A stretch of 64,000 nucleotides of DNA from Clostridium fallax (GCF_900129365.1 NZ_FQVM01000001.1:124001-188000); one strand, 5' to 3'; shown: positions 1-9,193, numbered from the stretch's first letter. A program made the numbers and translations. The notes: generated from the sequence alone by a model not told the origin.

Positions 1-22
1 TAATATTTCTTTAATTTACACA

Positions 23-62
23 TATATAATGTTTAATATTATATAATATTAAACATTATATA
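23..62. repeat. 40-bp perfect AT-rich palindrome
   Basis: The sequence from 23 to 62 is its own reverse complement and could form a 20-bp hairpin stem. It lies just past the stop codon of the lipoprotein gene, where a transcription terminator would be expected. No clear T-run follows it on the minus strand, so a terminator role is plausible rather than shown. Confidence 0.5.
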
Positions 63-64
63 CT

Positions 65-1198
65 TTATTCTAATTGGAACATATACCATTGTGTTTCATC
101 ATTTTCTTTTTTACCTGTAGTAATTATTTTTCTATGATCTGGACTTATATAGAAGACAGGTATTTGTGAACATACCCTTTCTTTGCTATCATATAAACTA
201 CCTTTTACTATAAATTTATTATCCTTAAGCATACCATAAAAGATAAAACCTTCTTCTGCCTCTAATTTATCATCTCCAGCAGTATATAAAACTAAATTTG
301 TGTTAGTATCTATTTTTGCGATATTTAATGGCTTATCATAATAAAATTCTTCACATTTTGTTATTTCTTTATTATCAAAATTTATACTATAAAAATTACT
401 TTTAAAGTTTTCCTCTTCATCTTTTTCAATTACCTCTGTTATAATAGAGGACTTATCTAAAACACTTCTAATTACATTTGGTCTCCTATTACCAATGTGA
501 ATAATATCTTTAAAACCATTTTCTATATTAATTCTGAATATGCTATCTCCCTCACTGACATATCCATATTTATTAGTAAGATCTAATCCATAAATAGCCA
601 TACCCTTAAATTCTTTTTTACTGTTATTTTTATAATCTATAATATATGTAGTTTTATAATCTTCATTTTCCATTTCCTTATGAACTATAAGTTCAATTAA
701 TCCATCCTTTATAAAAATACATTCACTTCTATTTTCTAATAAACCTTCATCTATTCCTAATTTTTTTTCATCTAATAGTTTCGTAATATCCTCTGTTGTG
801 TTAGTTTTTGCATTATATACATAAAATCCATATTTATCTTTTAATAAAATTATTCCTCCTGTAAATGCTTCTCCAAAAGTTTTAGTATCATCTTTTTTTA
901 ATAACTCCTCATACTTATCTCCCTTGATATTATATTTATAAAATATTAAAGAGTTATCCTTCTCTTTTACGGCTAATAAATTTTCATTATCTATCCAGCA
1001 TAATAAATCAAGATCTTTTAACCTTTTTAATTCTCCCTTTAAAACAAGTTCATTTTTAGGATTACTTGTTCCATCTAACTCTATGGCATCTTTTTTAGCA
1101 TTTTCAGAAACAACTATTTCTTTTTTATTACTGCATCCAACTACATTAAAAATTAAAGTAAAGATAACTAACAAGCTATAAATTAATTTTTTTCTCAT
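65..1198 (-). CDS. Predicted lipoprotein of unknown function
   Basis: The protein has 377 residues. It starts with a positively charged signal sequence and a lipobox (VVGC, Cys22), so it is probably a lipid-anchored surface protein. I do not recognise the family. The rest looks like repeated short beta-strand segments (phrases such as LLCWIDNENLLAV and GFYVYNAKTN), which suggests a beta-propeller-like extracellular domain; this is inference. It lies 70 bp downstream of the histidine kinase gene on the same strand. The 12-bp element AGTTGTTACAAT (plus-strand reading) lies just upstream and is also found upstream of the response regulator gene, so the regulator may control it. Confidence 0.75.
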   Translation of the reverse strand: MRKKLIYSLLVIFTLIFNVVGCSNKKEIVVSENAKKDAIELDGTSNPKNELVLKGELKRLKDLDLLCWIDNENLLAVKEKDNSLIFYKYNIKGDKYEELLKKDDTKTFGEAFTGGIILLKDKYGFYVYNAKTNTTEDITKLLDEKKLGIDEGLLENRSECIFIKDGLIELIVHKEMENEDYKTTYIIDYKNNSKKEFKGMAIYGLDLTNKYGYVSEGDSIFRINIENGFKDIIHIGNRRPNVIRSVLDKSSIITEVIEKDEEENFKSNFYSINFDNKEITKCEEFYYDKPLNIAKIDTNTNLVLYTAGDDKLEAEEGFIFYGMLKDNKFIVKGSLYDSKERVCSQIPVFYISPDHRKIITTGKKENDETQWYMFQLE

Positions 1199-1263
1199 AT
1201 CTTCTCTCCTATTCTCTTACTTTTAAGCTAATAATATAATTAACTTATTACAAAACTTAATAT

Positions 1264-1275
1264 AGTTGTTACAAT
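1264..1275 (-). promoter_or_regulatory. Candidate response-regulator site upstream of the lipoprotein gene
   Basis: The plus strand reads AGTTGTTACAAT, identical to positions 3497-3508 upstream of the response regulator gene. On the minus strand it starts an 11-bp-phased series of TGTAA- and TTAAG-like motifs running towards the lipoprotein gene. OmpR-family regulators bind direct repeats with this phasing. The site overlaps the histidine kinase stop codon. Which regulator binds is inference. Confidence 0.4.
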
Positions 1276-2759
1276 AATATTAAATATAAATTAAGTGTTA
1301 CTTCATTTTCTATAATATCCATCTCTATTTTGCCATCTATTTCTTCTATTATATATTTACATATATAAAGTCCTAATCCATTGCCCTTATTTCCTTTACT
1401 ATTATTTCCTCTTAAAAAAGGCTCAAAGGCTTTATATTTAAATTTATAATCTAGATTATTAGTAGTATTTTTAATCTCTAATAAATACTTATCATTTTCT
1501 TTGCGTCCATAAACTTTTATAAAAGTATTATCTACTGAATATTTAAAAGCATTTTCTAAAAGATTGATTATTACGCTTTTAAATTCTTTTAAAGGAGCTG
1601 AAATTATACCCTCTTCTAATTGCCATATAATATCTATATTTTTTCTTTCAATTCTTATATTCATTTCATCTATGATATTTTTAACTAACTTTTCTATATT
1701 TATTTTTTCTCTTTCATTAGAGATTATTTGTCCCCTTGAAACTTCTAGTATATTACAAATCATTTCATTAAGCTTATTGCTTTCCTTTATTATTGAAGCT
1801 ATAGCCTTATCTCTTAATTTTTCATTATTATAATTAGTAAGTAACAGTTCTCCATACCCAGTTATTGATGTTAGTGGAGTTTTAAGCTCATGGGTAACAT
1901 TACAAAAGAATTCTCTTCTATTTTTTTCAAGACTATGTATATCTTCTATTTGCTTTTTTATTCTTTTTCTCATATTATTATACTCTTTTATTAAATCATC
2001 AATTTCATCATTTTTAATATTTTCTTCCATCTCATAGTTATAGTTACCTTTAGATATTTCTTTCACACCTTTTTGTAGATTTTCTAAAGATTTAGTTGAT
2101 TTTAATACTATAAAATATATAATCACTAAAATTATAGAAAAAAATATTATTTCTACTAATGTAAATATTAAATATATATTTTCATTATTAACTATAAGTT
2201 CGTTATAATCTTTTATTATCTCTACTATCCCTAAAAACTGACTTTTATCATATAATTGATAAGCATAATATGCTGTTCTGTCTTTATTATTTTTTACTAA
2301 ATATATATATGATTTGTTATTCTTTGCCTTTTCTATATGATCTTTTATATTATCATCCTTTTGATTTTTTATACACTGATTCCCATATTCTCCATTAGTA
2401 TTATAAATACCTATTGTGCAGTTATAATATTTTGATAATTTATTTGTTAACTTATATGAATTTTTTAAAATATTTATTTCATCTATTTCCTCATTATTAA
2501 TTAAAAAATATTGCTTTATAAATTCACTAGAATTATTTTTAATCATTATCATATCATTTTTTATACTTTTATTAGAGTTATAATAAATTATGTATTTAAA
2601 GGATATATTTAATAAAACCCCTCCAAGTATTAATAAAATAGCAACTCCAAAAGTTATTTTATTTTTAAGCTTTTTTAAAAACTTAAAATTAAATAATTTA
2701 TAAGTCCTTTGATTTATGTTTATCTTTTGTTTATTTTCTTTTTTAAGCTTTATAATCAT
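1269..2759 (-). CDS. Membrane sensor histidine kinase
   Basis: This 496-residue kinase has one membrane segment near residues 36-57, an extracytoplasmic sensor region of about 140 residues, a second membrane segment near 195-220, a HAMP linker (about 220-275), a HisKA dimerisation domain with phospho-acceptor His290 in the motif VTHELKTP, and a HATPase domain with the N box (NLLENAFKYS) and G box (GNGLGLYI). It would autophosphorylate in response to an unknown envelope signal and pass the phosphate to the adjacent regulator. Its start overlaps the regulator stop by 4 bp (ATGA), so the pair is translationally coupled. The ligand cannot be told from sequence. Confidence 0.93.
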   Translation of the reverse strand: MIIKLKKENKQKININQRTYKLFNFKFLKKLKNKITFGVAILLILGGVLLNISFKYIIYYNSNKSIKNDMIMIKNNSSEFIKQYFLINNEEIDEINILKNSYKLTNKLSKYYNCTIGIYNTNGEYGNQCIKNQKDDNIKDHIEKAKNNKSYIYLVKNNKDRTAYYAYQLYDKSQFLGIVEIIKDYNELIVNNENIYLIFTLVEIIFFSIILVIIYFIVLKSTKSLENLQKGVKEISKGNYNYEMEENIKNDEIDDLIKEYNNMRKRIKKQIEDIHSLEKNRREFFCNVTHELKTPLTSITGYGELLLTNYNNEKLRDKAIASIIKESNKLNEMICNILEVSRGQIISNEREKINIEKLVKNIIDEMNIRIERKNIDIIWQLEEGIISAPLKEFKSVIINLLENAFKYSVDNTFIKVYGRKENDKYLLEIKNTTNNLDYKFKYKAFEPFLRGNNSKGNKGNGLGLYICKYIIEEIDGKIEMDIIENEVTLNLYLILL

Positions 2760-3451
2760 TTCAATTTATATCCTATACCAAAAATTGTTTCTATATATTT
2801 GTTCTTATCATCTTCAAGTTTAGCTCTAATTCTTCTAATATGTACATCTACCGTTCTAAGCTCACCAAAATAATCATAACCCCAAATTTTATTTAAAAGT
2901 TGCTCTCTTGAAAATACTCTACCTTTATTAACCGCTAGTAAATATAAAAGATCATACTCTTTAGGCCTAAAGCTTATCTCCTTATTAAATTTAATCACCA
3001 TCCTTCCAGCAGTATCTATATAAGTTTCCTCTCCAATTTTAATAAAATTCTCTTTCTTATCTTCTTTTAAAGTTTTATTTTGAATTTTTTCAACTCTCTC
3101 TAAAGATTTATTTACTCTTGCTATTACTTCTTTAACATGAAATGGTTTAGTTATATAGTCATCTGCTCCTATCTCTAGGCCTAAAACTTTATCTACAACA
3201 TCATTTTTTGCTGTAACCATTATTATAGGTATATCCTTTTCTTCATGAATTATCTTACAAACCTTAAATCCATTTATATCTGGAAGCATCAAATCTAATA
3301 AAATTAAATTTGGTTTAAAATCTCTAAACTTAATAATCCCCTTCTCACCACAATCTACTGACTGCACTTTAAATCCTTCAATTTCTAAAGCAAATGTTAT
3401 CATCTCTCTTATACTTTCATCATCTTCTATAACTAAAATTCTTTTATTCAA
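2756..3451 (-). CDS. OmpR-family response regulator
   Basis: The protein has an N-terminal receiver domain with the acidic pair EDD, the phospho-acceptor Asp in LLDLMLPD and the conserved Lys in ITKPF. A C-terminal winged-helix DNA-binding domain follows (RPKEYDLLYLL, RTVDVHIRRIRAKLE, GIGYKLK). I place the start at a TTG at 3451, because the GAGGTG ribosome binding site lies 5 nt before it. A GTG at 3460 would start three codons earlier but falls inside that ribosome binding site. It is the partner of the kinase downstream. The 12-bp element at 3497-3508 suggests it controls its own transcription. Confidence 0.93.
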   Translation of the reverse strand: MNKRILVIEDDESIREMITFALEIEGFKVQSVDCGEKGIIKFRDFKPNLILLDLMLPDINGFKVCKIIHEEKDIPIIMVTAKNDVVDKVLGLEIGADDYITKPFHVKEVIARVNKSLERVEKIQNKTLKEDKKENFIKIGEETYIDTAGRMVIKFNKEISFRPKEYDLLYLLAVNKGRVFSREQLLNKIWGYDYFGELRTVDVHIRRIRAKLEDDKNKYIETIFGIGYKLK

Positions 3452-3496
3452 AAAAAACACCTCATAATATTAAAATTTATTACCATTTTATCATCA

Positions 3497-3508
3497 AGTT
3501 GTTACAAT
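3497..3508 (-). promoter_or_regulatory. Candidate autoregulatory site of the response regulator
   Basis: The plus strand reads AGTTGTTACAAT, the same 12 bases as at 1264-1275. It lies 46 bp upstream of the regulator start, where the promoter should be. On the minus strand TTGATG follows directly and could serve as a -35 box. The match between two upstream regions of the same cluster is seen directly; binding by this regulator is inferred. Confidence 0.4.
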
Positions 3509-3533
3509 GTTATTTCCTATAAAATACTTATAT

Positions 3534-4061
3534 TTATTCAAATTCATCTTTAGCTTTTTTTAGTATCATAGTAATAAATTTATCTTTTTCTTTTGTATAT
3601 GTATTCCTATCATCTTTATATTTTATAGCTAAAGCTTTTTTTAATTTTGAATACTCTAAAATATATTCAGTGTGTATTCTAAGATAATTTCTAAAGTAAA
3701 TATGATTTTTCCATATATCAGAATTAAAAACCTCTATATGTAAATAGTGAGTCCTTAAGTTTTCACTCCCTTTTGCAAAAAATAATCTACCTAAAACTCC
3801 TGCATTTTCTCTAAAGCTATATCCTATTTCCTCTAATAAATACTTAAAATTTTCTACATTTTCTAATGACTTAACTGCTATTGCTATATCTATAATATGC
3901 TTTGCATCTAGTCCTTCTATAGATGTACTCCCTACATGCTGAATATCTAAAACATATTTTCCTACTAAAGAATATAATAATTTTTCTTCCTTTATATACT
4001 CTTCCTTCCACTGATTATTATAAGGAACTATTTTAACTTTCTTTCTAGATAGTCCAATCAT
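3534..4061 (-). CDS. GrpB-family (UPF0157) protein
   Basis: The 175-residue protein belongs to the GrpB/UPF0157 family, which has a nucleotidyltransferase-like fold. The signature is HVGSTSIEGLDAKHIIDIAI (about residues 42-61), with the GST turn and the following acidic residue typical of that fold. The length fits the family. No substrate is established for it. The gene has a GAGGTAG ribosome binding site. It precedes the two-component genes on the same strand with a gap of about 80 bp and probably forms a separate unit. No terminator was seen after it. Confidence 0.85.
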   Translation of the reverse strand: MIGLSRKKVKIVPYNNQWKEEYIKEEKLLYSLVGKYVLDIQHVGSTSIEGLDAKHIIDIAIAVKSLENVENFKYLLEEIGYSFRENAGVLGRLFFAKGSENLRTHYLHIEVFNSDIWKNHIYFRNYLRIHTEYILEYSKLKKALAIKYKDDRNTYTKEKDKFITMILKKAKDEFE

Positions 4062-4190
4062 TTAGTTACTACCTCACATTCTTCATTTTATATTGCCTTA
4101 AATTATATAAAATTTTCAATTTATTCCATAATAATAACTTTAAACTAACTAAAATAAAAATTCATTAACTTTCTAATAAATTTAATTTCA

Positions 4191-4221
4191 AAAATAAAAA
4201 AAAGCCGGTTAAACCGACTTT
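4191..4221 (-). terminator. Terminator of the BMP transporter operon
   Basis: A 10-bp stem (4201-4210 with 4212-4221, one G-T wobble) is followed on the minus strand by a long T-run. It lies 29 bp past the last permease gene. Confidence 0.85.
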
Positions 4222-4249
4222 CTTTATTTATATTAATAGATTGAAAGAG

Positions 4250-5188
4250 CTATCTTTGACCTTTTTCATAAGGCACTCCATCAGCTGCTGGTGCTTGTGT
4301 TTTCTTAACAAATCCAGCTAAAGCAACTAATGTTAATACATATGGTAATGCATAGAAAAATTCATTTGGCATATTCCACCCAAAACTTTGTGCTATTATT
4401 TGAAATGCATCTGCAAAGGCAAATAGAAGACAAGCTCCAAAGGCTCCAAAAGGTTTCCAATTTCCAAATATCATTGCCGCTAAAGCTATATATCCTCTAC
4501 CATTTACCATACCTTCTCTAAATAAATTTAAGAATCCTATAGATAATGATGCTCCTCCAAGTCCTGCTAAAACACCAGAAGATATTACACATAAATATCT
4601 TATTCTATAAACATTAATACCTAAAGTATCTGCTGCTCTTGGATGTTCTCCTACAGCTCTTATTCTTAATCCTAGTGGAGTTTTAAATAATAAATAGCTT
4701 ATTATTATTACTAGTATTATTGCAATAAAAACAAACCAATTTAATTCTCCTAAAAGGTTTCCTATAACAGGAATTTTTTGCATCATCGCCTTAGGATATG
4801 GTACTGCTGTAACCCCATCTGTTTGTCCTTGTCTTCCAAAAAGCTCTACTATAAGATAACTTGTAAGAGCTCCTGCAAAAAGATTTATAGCAACACCAGA
4901 AACAACTTGATCTGCTCTTAAGTTTACACTTAAAAATGCATGAACTAAAGCCATTACTCCACCTGCAACTACTGCACAAAGTACTCCAATCCAAGGATTT
5001 CCTGTTCTATCTGATCCATATACAGCAAAAAAGGCCCCCATGATCATCATACCTTCAAGTCCAATATTTACAACACCAGACCTTTCAGACATTACTCCTC
5101 CTAACGCTGAAAATATAAGAGGTGTAGCCATTCTTAAAGTTGAAGCAATTAAAGCAACTACAATTGAAATACCTGCTACATTATTCAT
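4250..5188 (-). CDS. Nucleoside ABC transporter permease (second permease)
   Basis: This 312-residue membrane protein has about eight to nine hydrophobic segments and belongs to the BPD_transp_2 (LivH/RbsC-like) permease family. The motif GVMSERSGVVNIGLEGMMI near the N-terminus and GLRIRAVGEHPRAADTLGI near the cytoplasmic coupling loop are typical of the NupQ/YufQ permeases that work with BMP lipoproteins. It should form the channel with the upstream permease, whose gene it overlaps by 8 bp. The likely substrates are purine nucleosides, from knowledge of the family; the exact substrate is not shown. Confidence 0.93.
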   Translation of the reverse strand: MNNVAGISIVVALIASTLRMATPLIFSALGGVMSERSGVVNIGLEGMMIMGAFFAVYGSDRTGNPWIGVLCAVVAGGVMALVHAFLSVNLRADQVVSGVAINLFAGALTSYLIVELFGRQGQTDGVTAVPYPKAMMQKIPVIGNLLGELNWFVFIAIILVIIISYLLFKTPLGLRIRAVGEHPRAADTLGINVYRIRYLCVISSGVLAGLGGASLSIGFLNLFREGMVNGRGYIALAAMIFGNWKPFGAFGACLLFAFADAFQIIAQSFGWNMPNEFFYALPYVLTLVALAGFVKKTQAPAADGVPYEKGQR

Positions 5189-6275
5189 TTACCTTTACCT
5201 CCCTTCTCTTTTTCATCTTGTCTCCTATAATTTTATAAATTCCGTCTCCTGCAACAAATAAAATAATTATAGCTTGAACAAGATAAACAATATCCTTCGG
5301 AACTCCATTCATTTGTAAAGTTAATGAACTTGAATCTAATGCTCCAAATAATATTGATGAGAATATTACTCCTATAGGATTCGATTTTGCAAGTAATGCT
5401 ACTGCTATACCTGTAAATCCAAAGTTTGGGAATCCAAAAAGTTGTATAGATTTATATTGTATTCCTGCAACGTGAGTTGCCCCTCCTATGCCTGCAATGG
5501 CTCCTGAAATAACCATAGCTAATATTATATTTTTCTTTATACTAATTCCACCATATTCTGCCGCCAATGGACTTAGACCTACAGCTCTAAGTTCATATCC
5601 TGAAGTAGTTTTCCACATAAAAAAGTACATTACAAATACCAAAATAAGACCTAATATTAATGCACTACTTGTTCTATTTGTTTGTCCTAAAATTCTTGCT
5701 AGTTTTGCACTTTCTTGAATTTCTAATGATTGAGCTTGTCCTGAATCGTTTAAAGGAAACATAGTTAAATAATTTAATAAATACATGGCTATAAAGTTCA
5801 TCATTATTGTAGAAACTACTTCATTAGTTCCTGATTTAGCTTTTAAAAACCCTGGAATACCAGCCCAGATACCACCACAAATTATTCCGCCTAATATAAT
5901 CAAAATAACATGCAGTACATGTGGTATTCCTGGTATTAAACCAATAATTGCAGCTCCAGTCATTCCTGATATAAATTGACCTTCAACACCTATATTAAAT
6001 AACCCAGTTTTAAATGCTACTGCGTTTGCTAATCCTGTAAATAATAATGGTGTTACGAATACTAAAGTTTCTGCTAAAGTATCTTTATCGCCAAAACTCC
6101 CTTCCCAAATAGATGTAAATAGTATTTTTGCTGATTCAAAAAATCCTGTTTTAGTAGATATCATAACAAATATAACTGCAAATAAAAGAGCTAAAACTAT
6201 AGATATTAATGAGAATAAAATGCTTTTCATTGTTCTTATATAGCTTGTTTTATTATTATCATTTTTATCACTCAT
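5181..6275 (-). CDS. Nucleoside ABC transporter permease (first permease)
   Basis: This 364-residue protein is the longer partner permease (NupP/YufP type). It has an N-terminal cytoplasmic tail, about eight to ten membrane segments, the motif GLFNIGVEGQFISG, and a coupling-loop motif SGYELRAVGLSPLAAEYGGI. It lies 17 bp after the ATPase gene and overlaps the second permease gene by 8 bp, so all three should be translated together. It has a strong GGGAGG ribosome binding site. The function follows from family and operon context. Confidence 0.93.
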   Translation of the reverse strand: MSDKNDNNKTSYIRTMKSILFSLISIVLALLFAVIFVMISTKTGFFESAKILFTSIWEGSFGDKDTLAETLVFVTPLLFTGLANAVAFKTGLFNIGVEGQFISGMTGAAIIGLIPGIPHVLHVILIILGGIICGGIWAGIPGFLKAKSGTNEVVSTIMMNFIAMYLLNYLTMFPLNDSGQAQSLEIQESAKLARILGQTNRTSSALILGLILVFVMYFFMWKTTSGYELRAVGLSPLAAEYGGISIKKNIILAMVISGAIAGIGGATHVAGIQYKSIQLFGFPNFGFTGIAVALLAKSNPIGVIFSSILFGALDSSSLTLQMNGVPKDIVYLVQAIIILFVAGDGIYKIIGDKMKKRREVKVNE

Positions 6276-6292
6276 AATTTAACCTCCCACAT

Positions 6293-7807
6293 TTATTTTT
6301 TTAATTGTCCACCAGCCATTAATATTCCTAGCTCCTGTTCTGTAGCAGATTTTCCATCTAATAGCCCAACTATTTCTCCATCATATATAACTGCTATTCT
6401 ATCCGCTAAATTCATAACTTCATCTAATTCAAGGGATACTAATAAAACTCCCTTACCCTTATCTCTTTCCTCTATTAATCTTTTATGGATATACTCTATG
6501 GCTCCAACATCTAATCCTCTAGTAGGTTGAGATGCTATTAATAAATCTGGATTTTTACTAATTTCTCTGGCAGCTATAAGTTTTTGTTGGTTACCTCCAG
6601 ATAGTCCTACTGCTAAAGCATCTATTCCAGGACATCTTACATCAAAATCTTCAATAATAGTTTTAGCATGTTTTCTTATCTCTTTATAATTCATAACAGT
6701 ATTTTTAGAAAAAGGTTCTTCATCTTGTATTCCTAAAATACTATTTTCTACTAAAGAAAAATTAAGTACTAATCCTCTTTTATGTCTATCTTCCGGTATA
6801 TGTCCTACTCCCTCTTTTATAATCTTCTTTGTTGTATTATTAGTTATATCCTTATCCTTAAACTGAACTTTACCTTCTGTTGCTTTTCTAAGCCCTGTAA
6901 TAACTTCTACTAACTCCTTTTGACCATTTCCATCAACTCCAGCTATTCCTAATATTTCTCCTGATTTGACCTCTAGATTAATACCTTTTAATATAGGTAA
7001 CTTTCTATGATCCAAAGCCTTTATATTAGATAGCTTTAATATAGTTTTTCCTGGATTATATTGTGATTTTTCTATAACTAACTTTACCTTTCTGCCTACC
7101 ATCATCTCAGCTAATTCATCTATATTTGTATCCTTAGTATTTACTGTATTTATAATCTTTCCTCTTCTTAATATAGTTACTCTATCACTCATAGCCATTA
7201 TTTCTTTTAATTTATGTGTTATTAGTATTATAGATTTTCCTTCCTTAACTAGATTTCTCAATATTTGTCCTAATTCATCTATTTCCTGTGGTGTTAAAAC
7301 TGCTGTAGGTTCATCTAGTATTAAGATATTTGCACCTCTATATAAGGATTTTAATATTTCTACTTTTTGTTGTTGACCTACTGTAATATCTTCTATTACA
7401 TCATTGGGACTTATTTTAAATCCATATTTTTTAGCTAAGTCATCAACATCTTTTATTGCTTTTGCCATATCTATGTTTATACCTTTTTTAGGTTCAGCTC
7501 CTAAAACTATGTTTTCAGCTATGGTAAAATTATTAACTAACATAAAGTGTTGATGCACCATTCCAATACCAAGTTTTATTGCATCTGATGGAGATTTTAT
7601 ATTAGAAATCTTCCCATCAATTAAAATTTCACCTTTTTCTGGTTGATATAGACCATATAAAACATTCATAAGAGTAGTTTTTCCTGCCCCATTTTCCCCT
7701 AAAAGAACATGTATTTCTCCTTTTTTTAAAGTGAAGTTAACGTCTTCATTAGCTATAACTCCAGGAAAAACTTTTGTTACACCCTTCATCTCCACAACAT
7801 TTGGCAT
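6293..7807 (-). CDS. Nucleoside ABC transporter ATPase with two ATP-binding domains
   Basis: The 504-residue protein contains two fused ABC domains, as in RbsA, NupO and YufO. The first has a Walker A (GENGAGKTT, about residue 37), a signature region (ITVGQQQKVEI) and a Walker B (ILILDEPTAVLTP). The second (about residues 255-500) has GVDGNGQKE in place of a full Walker A and the signature LSGGNQQKL, a degeneration usual for this family. It powers the two permeases downstream. A hairpin terminator separates it from the upstream lipoprotein gene, so it is probably made at a lower level. Confidence 0.95.
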   Translation of the reverse strand: MPNVVEMKGVTKVFPGVIANEDVNFTLKKGEIHVLLGENGAGKTTLMNVLYGLYQPEKGEILIDGKISNIKSPSDAIKLGIGMVHQHFMLVNNFTIAENIVLGAEPKKGINIDMAKAIKDVDDLAKKYGFKISPNDVIEDITVGQQQKVEILKSLYRGANILILDEPTAVLTPQEIDELGQILRNLVKEGKSIILITHKLKEIMAMSDRVTILRRGKIINTVNTKDTNIDELAEMMVGRKVKLVIEKSQYNPGKTILKLSNIKALDHRKLPILKGINLEVKSGEILGIAGVDGNGQKELVEVITGLRKATEGKVQFKDKDITNNTTKKIIKEGVGHIPEDRHKRGLVLNFSLVENSILGIQDEEPFSKNTVMNYKEIRKHAKTIIEDFDVRCPGIDALAVGLSGGNQQKLIAAREISKNPDLLIASQPTRGLDVGAIEYIHKRLIEERDKGKGVLLVSLELDEVMNLADRIAVIYDGEIVGLLDGKSATEQELGILMAGGQLKK

Positions 7808-7826
7808 ATTTTTTCCTCCCTTCTAG

Positions 7827-7860
7827 TAAAAAAAGCTAGATGAAATACCATCTAGCTTTT
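7827..7860 (-). terminator. Intercistronic terminator after the BMP lipoprotein gene
   Basis: A perfect 12-bp stem (7831-7842 with 7849-7860) with a 6-nt loop is followed on the minus strand by a T-run. It sits between the lipoprotein stop codon and the ATPase start. Partial termination here would leave more binding protein than transporter, a common arrangement for ABC importers. Confidence 0.85.
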
Positions 7861-7869
7861 ATATTTAAA

Positions 7870-8949
7870 TTAAATTTGTGGTGCCTTAAATTCCTTAACT
7901 TCTTCAGGAGTATCTGGAACTTTTATTTTCCCGTCAATTATTGCTTGTTTATACTTTTCAGCTAGTTTAATCACATCTTCTGGAGTGTTATTTTTAGTTG
8001 TAAGAGCCATATCTACTCCGCCTTCTTTAAGTCCAAGAACCATCTCATTACCTTTTCCAGCCTTAAAAGTTCCTTCTATAACTTCTTTAGTTGCATCATA
8101 AGTTGCAACATCAACTTTTTTAATCATTGATGAAAGTATTACATCTTTATATTCTGGAACACTCTCTGCTTGATCTTGGTCAACTCCAATAGCCCAGTTT
8201 CCTGTTTCCTTTGCAGCTTTAAACATACCTAATCCAACTGCTCCTGCAGCATGGAAAATAACATCACAACCATCATTATATAAAGCCTTTGCTAATTCAT
8301 AACCTTTGTTTGAATCTGTAAAGTTACCTGCATATTTAACTGTTGTGTCATTGATTAATCCCTCTGCTGCTGCTGGATTTACTGCCTTTACTCCTGCTGC
8401 ATATCCTGCTTCAAATCTTTGAATAGTTGGTATATCCATTCCACCTATAAAACCTACTTTATTGGTTTTAGTCATACTACCTGCAATTACTCCCATTAAA
8501 AATGATCCTTCTTGCTCTTTAAATGTAAGAGATTTTATATTAGGTAAATCTGATACTTCATCTATTAAAGCAAAGTTTTTATCTGGCATATCCTTTGCAA
8601 CCTTCTCGGCTGAGTCTTTCATCATAGCTCCAACTGCAAAAGTTATATCACAATCCTTCCCTAAATTCTTTAAATTAGGTTCATAATTTTCTTGTTGCTT
8701 TGATTGAAGTACTGTTGGTTTTATACCATACTCTTTTTGTATTTCTTGTAATCCCTCATAAGCTGAATCATTGAATGACTTATCACCTAAACCACCTTGG
8801 TCTGTAGCCATCCCAACTTTAATATCACTTGCCTTCTTATTACTGTCTTGCTTTTTATCCCCACTATCGCTGCTTCCTGTACATCCTGCAAACAATGTAG
8901 CAATAACTGCAACAGCTGATAATGCTGCTATAAGTCTTTTTTTATTCAT
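7870..8949 (-). CDS. BMP-family substrate-binding lipoprotein
   Basis: This 359-residue protein has a lipoprotein signal with lipobox FAGC (Cys23) and the Bmp/PnrA-like periplasmic-binding fold. Landmarks are the motifs MATDQGGLGDKSFNDSAYEG, VGFIGGMDIPTIQRFEAGY and WAIGVDQDQAESVPEY, all typical of nucleoside-binding BMP proteins (TmpC/PnrA, NupN). It would capture purine nucleosides at the cell surface and deliver them to the ATPase and permeases encoded downstream. It is the first gene of the operon, transcribed from a promoter at 9165-9193 with a leader of about 205 nt. The ribosome binding site is AAGGGGGA. Confidence 0.95.
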   Translation of the reverse strand: MNKKRLIAALSAVAVIATLFAGCTGSSDSGDKKQDSNKKASDIKVGMATDQGGLGDKSFNDSAYEGLQEIQKEYGIKPTVLQSKQQENYEPNLKNLGKDCDITFAVGAMMKDSAEKVAKDMPDKNFALIDEVSDLPNIKSLTFKEQEGSFLMGVIAGSMTKTNKVGFIGGMDIPTIQRFEAGYAAGVKAVNPAAAEGLINDTTVKYAGNFTDSNKGYELAKALYNDGCDVIFHAAGAVGLGMFKAAKETGNWAIGVDQDQAESVPEYKDVILSSMIKKVDVATYDATKEVIEGTFKAGKGNEMVLGLKEGGVDMALTTKNNTPEDVIKLAEKYKQAIIDGKIKVPDTPEEVKEFKAPQI

Positions 8950-9157
8950 GTAAGAATCCCCCTTAAAGATATTTAAAACATCTAGGATATATTTAATTGC
9001 CTAAAAGCAATATCCATCAAATTAAATTAATTAAACTTATAAATAGCAACATTTAATAACAATATCTTATTTTAAGACAACAGTTATATTTTTCTTCAGT
9101 TTTATGATATTGATTTATTAATTATTTGTAAAATATACGCTAAAAAGTAATTATTTT
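8950..9157 (-). other. Long leader of the BMP operon
   Basis: About 205 nt lie between the predicted transcription start and the lipoprotein start. Within it, CAATATC and GATATTG (9106-9112 with 9060-9066) can pair around a 39-nt loop. I looked for the conserved purine riboswitch core and did not find it. No other riboswitch class was recognised, so the role of the leader is open. Confidence 0.35.
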
Positions 9158-9164
9158 CTTAATA

Positions 9165-9193
9165 ATTATAACATATATCAAATTTATTGCAAT
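9165..9193 (-). promoter_or_regulatory. Promoter of the BMP transporter operon
   Basis: On the minus strand TTGCAA (9193-9188) and TATAAT (9170-9165) are separated by 17 bp, and TG precedes the -10 box by one base (extended -10). Transcription would start near 9158 and give a leader of about 205 nt. Confidence 0.65.

Noticed and set aside
8950..9157. Purine riboswitch in the BMP leader
   Set aside because: The conserved purine riboswitch core was not found on the minus strand.
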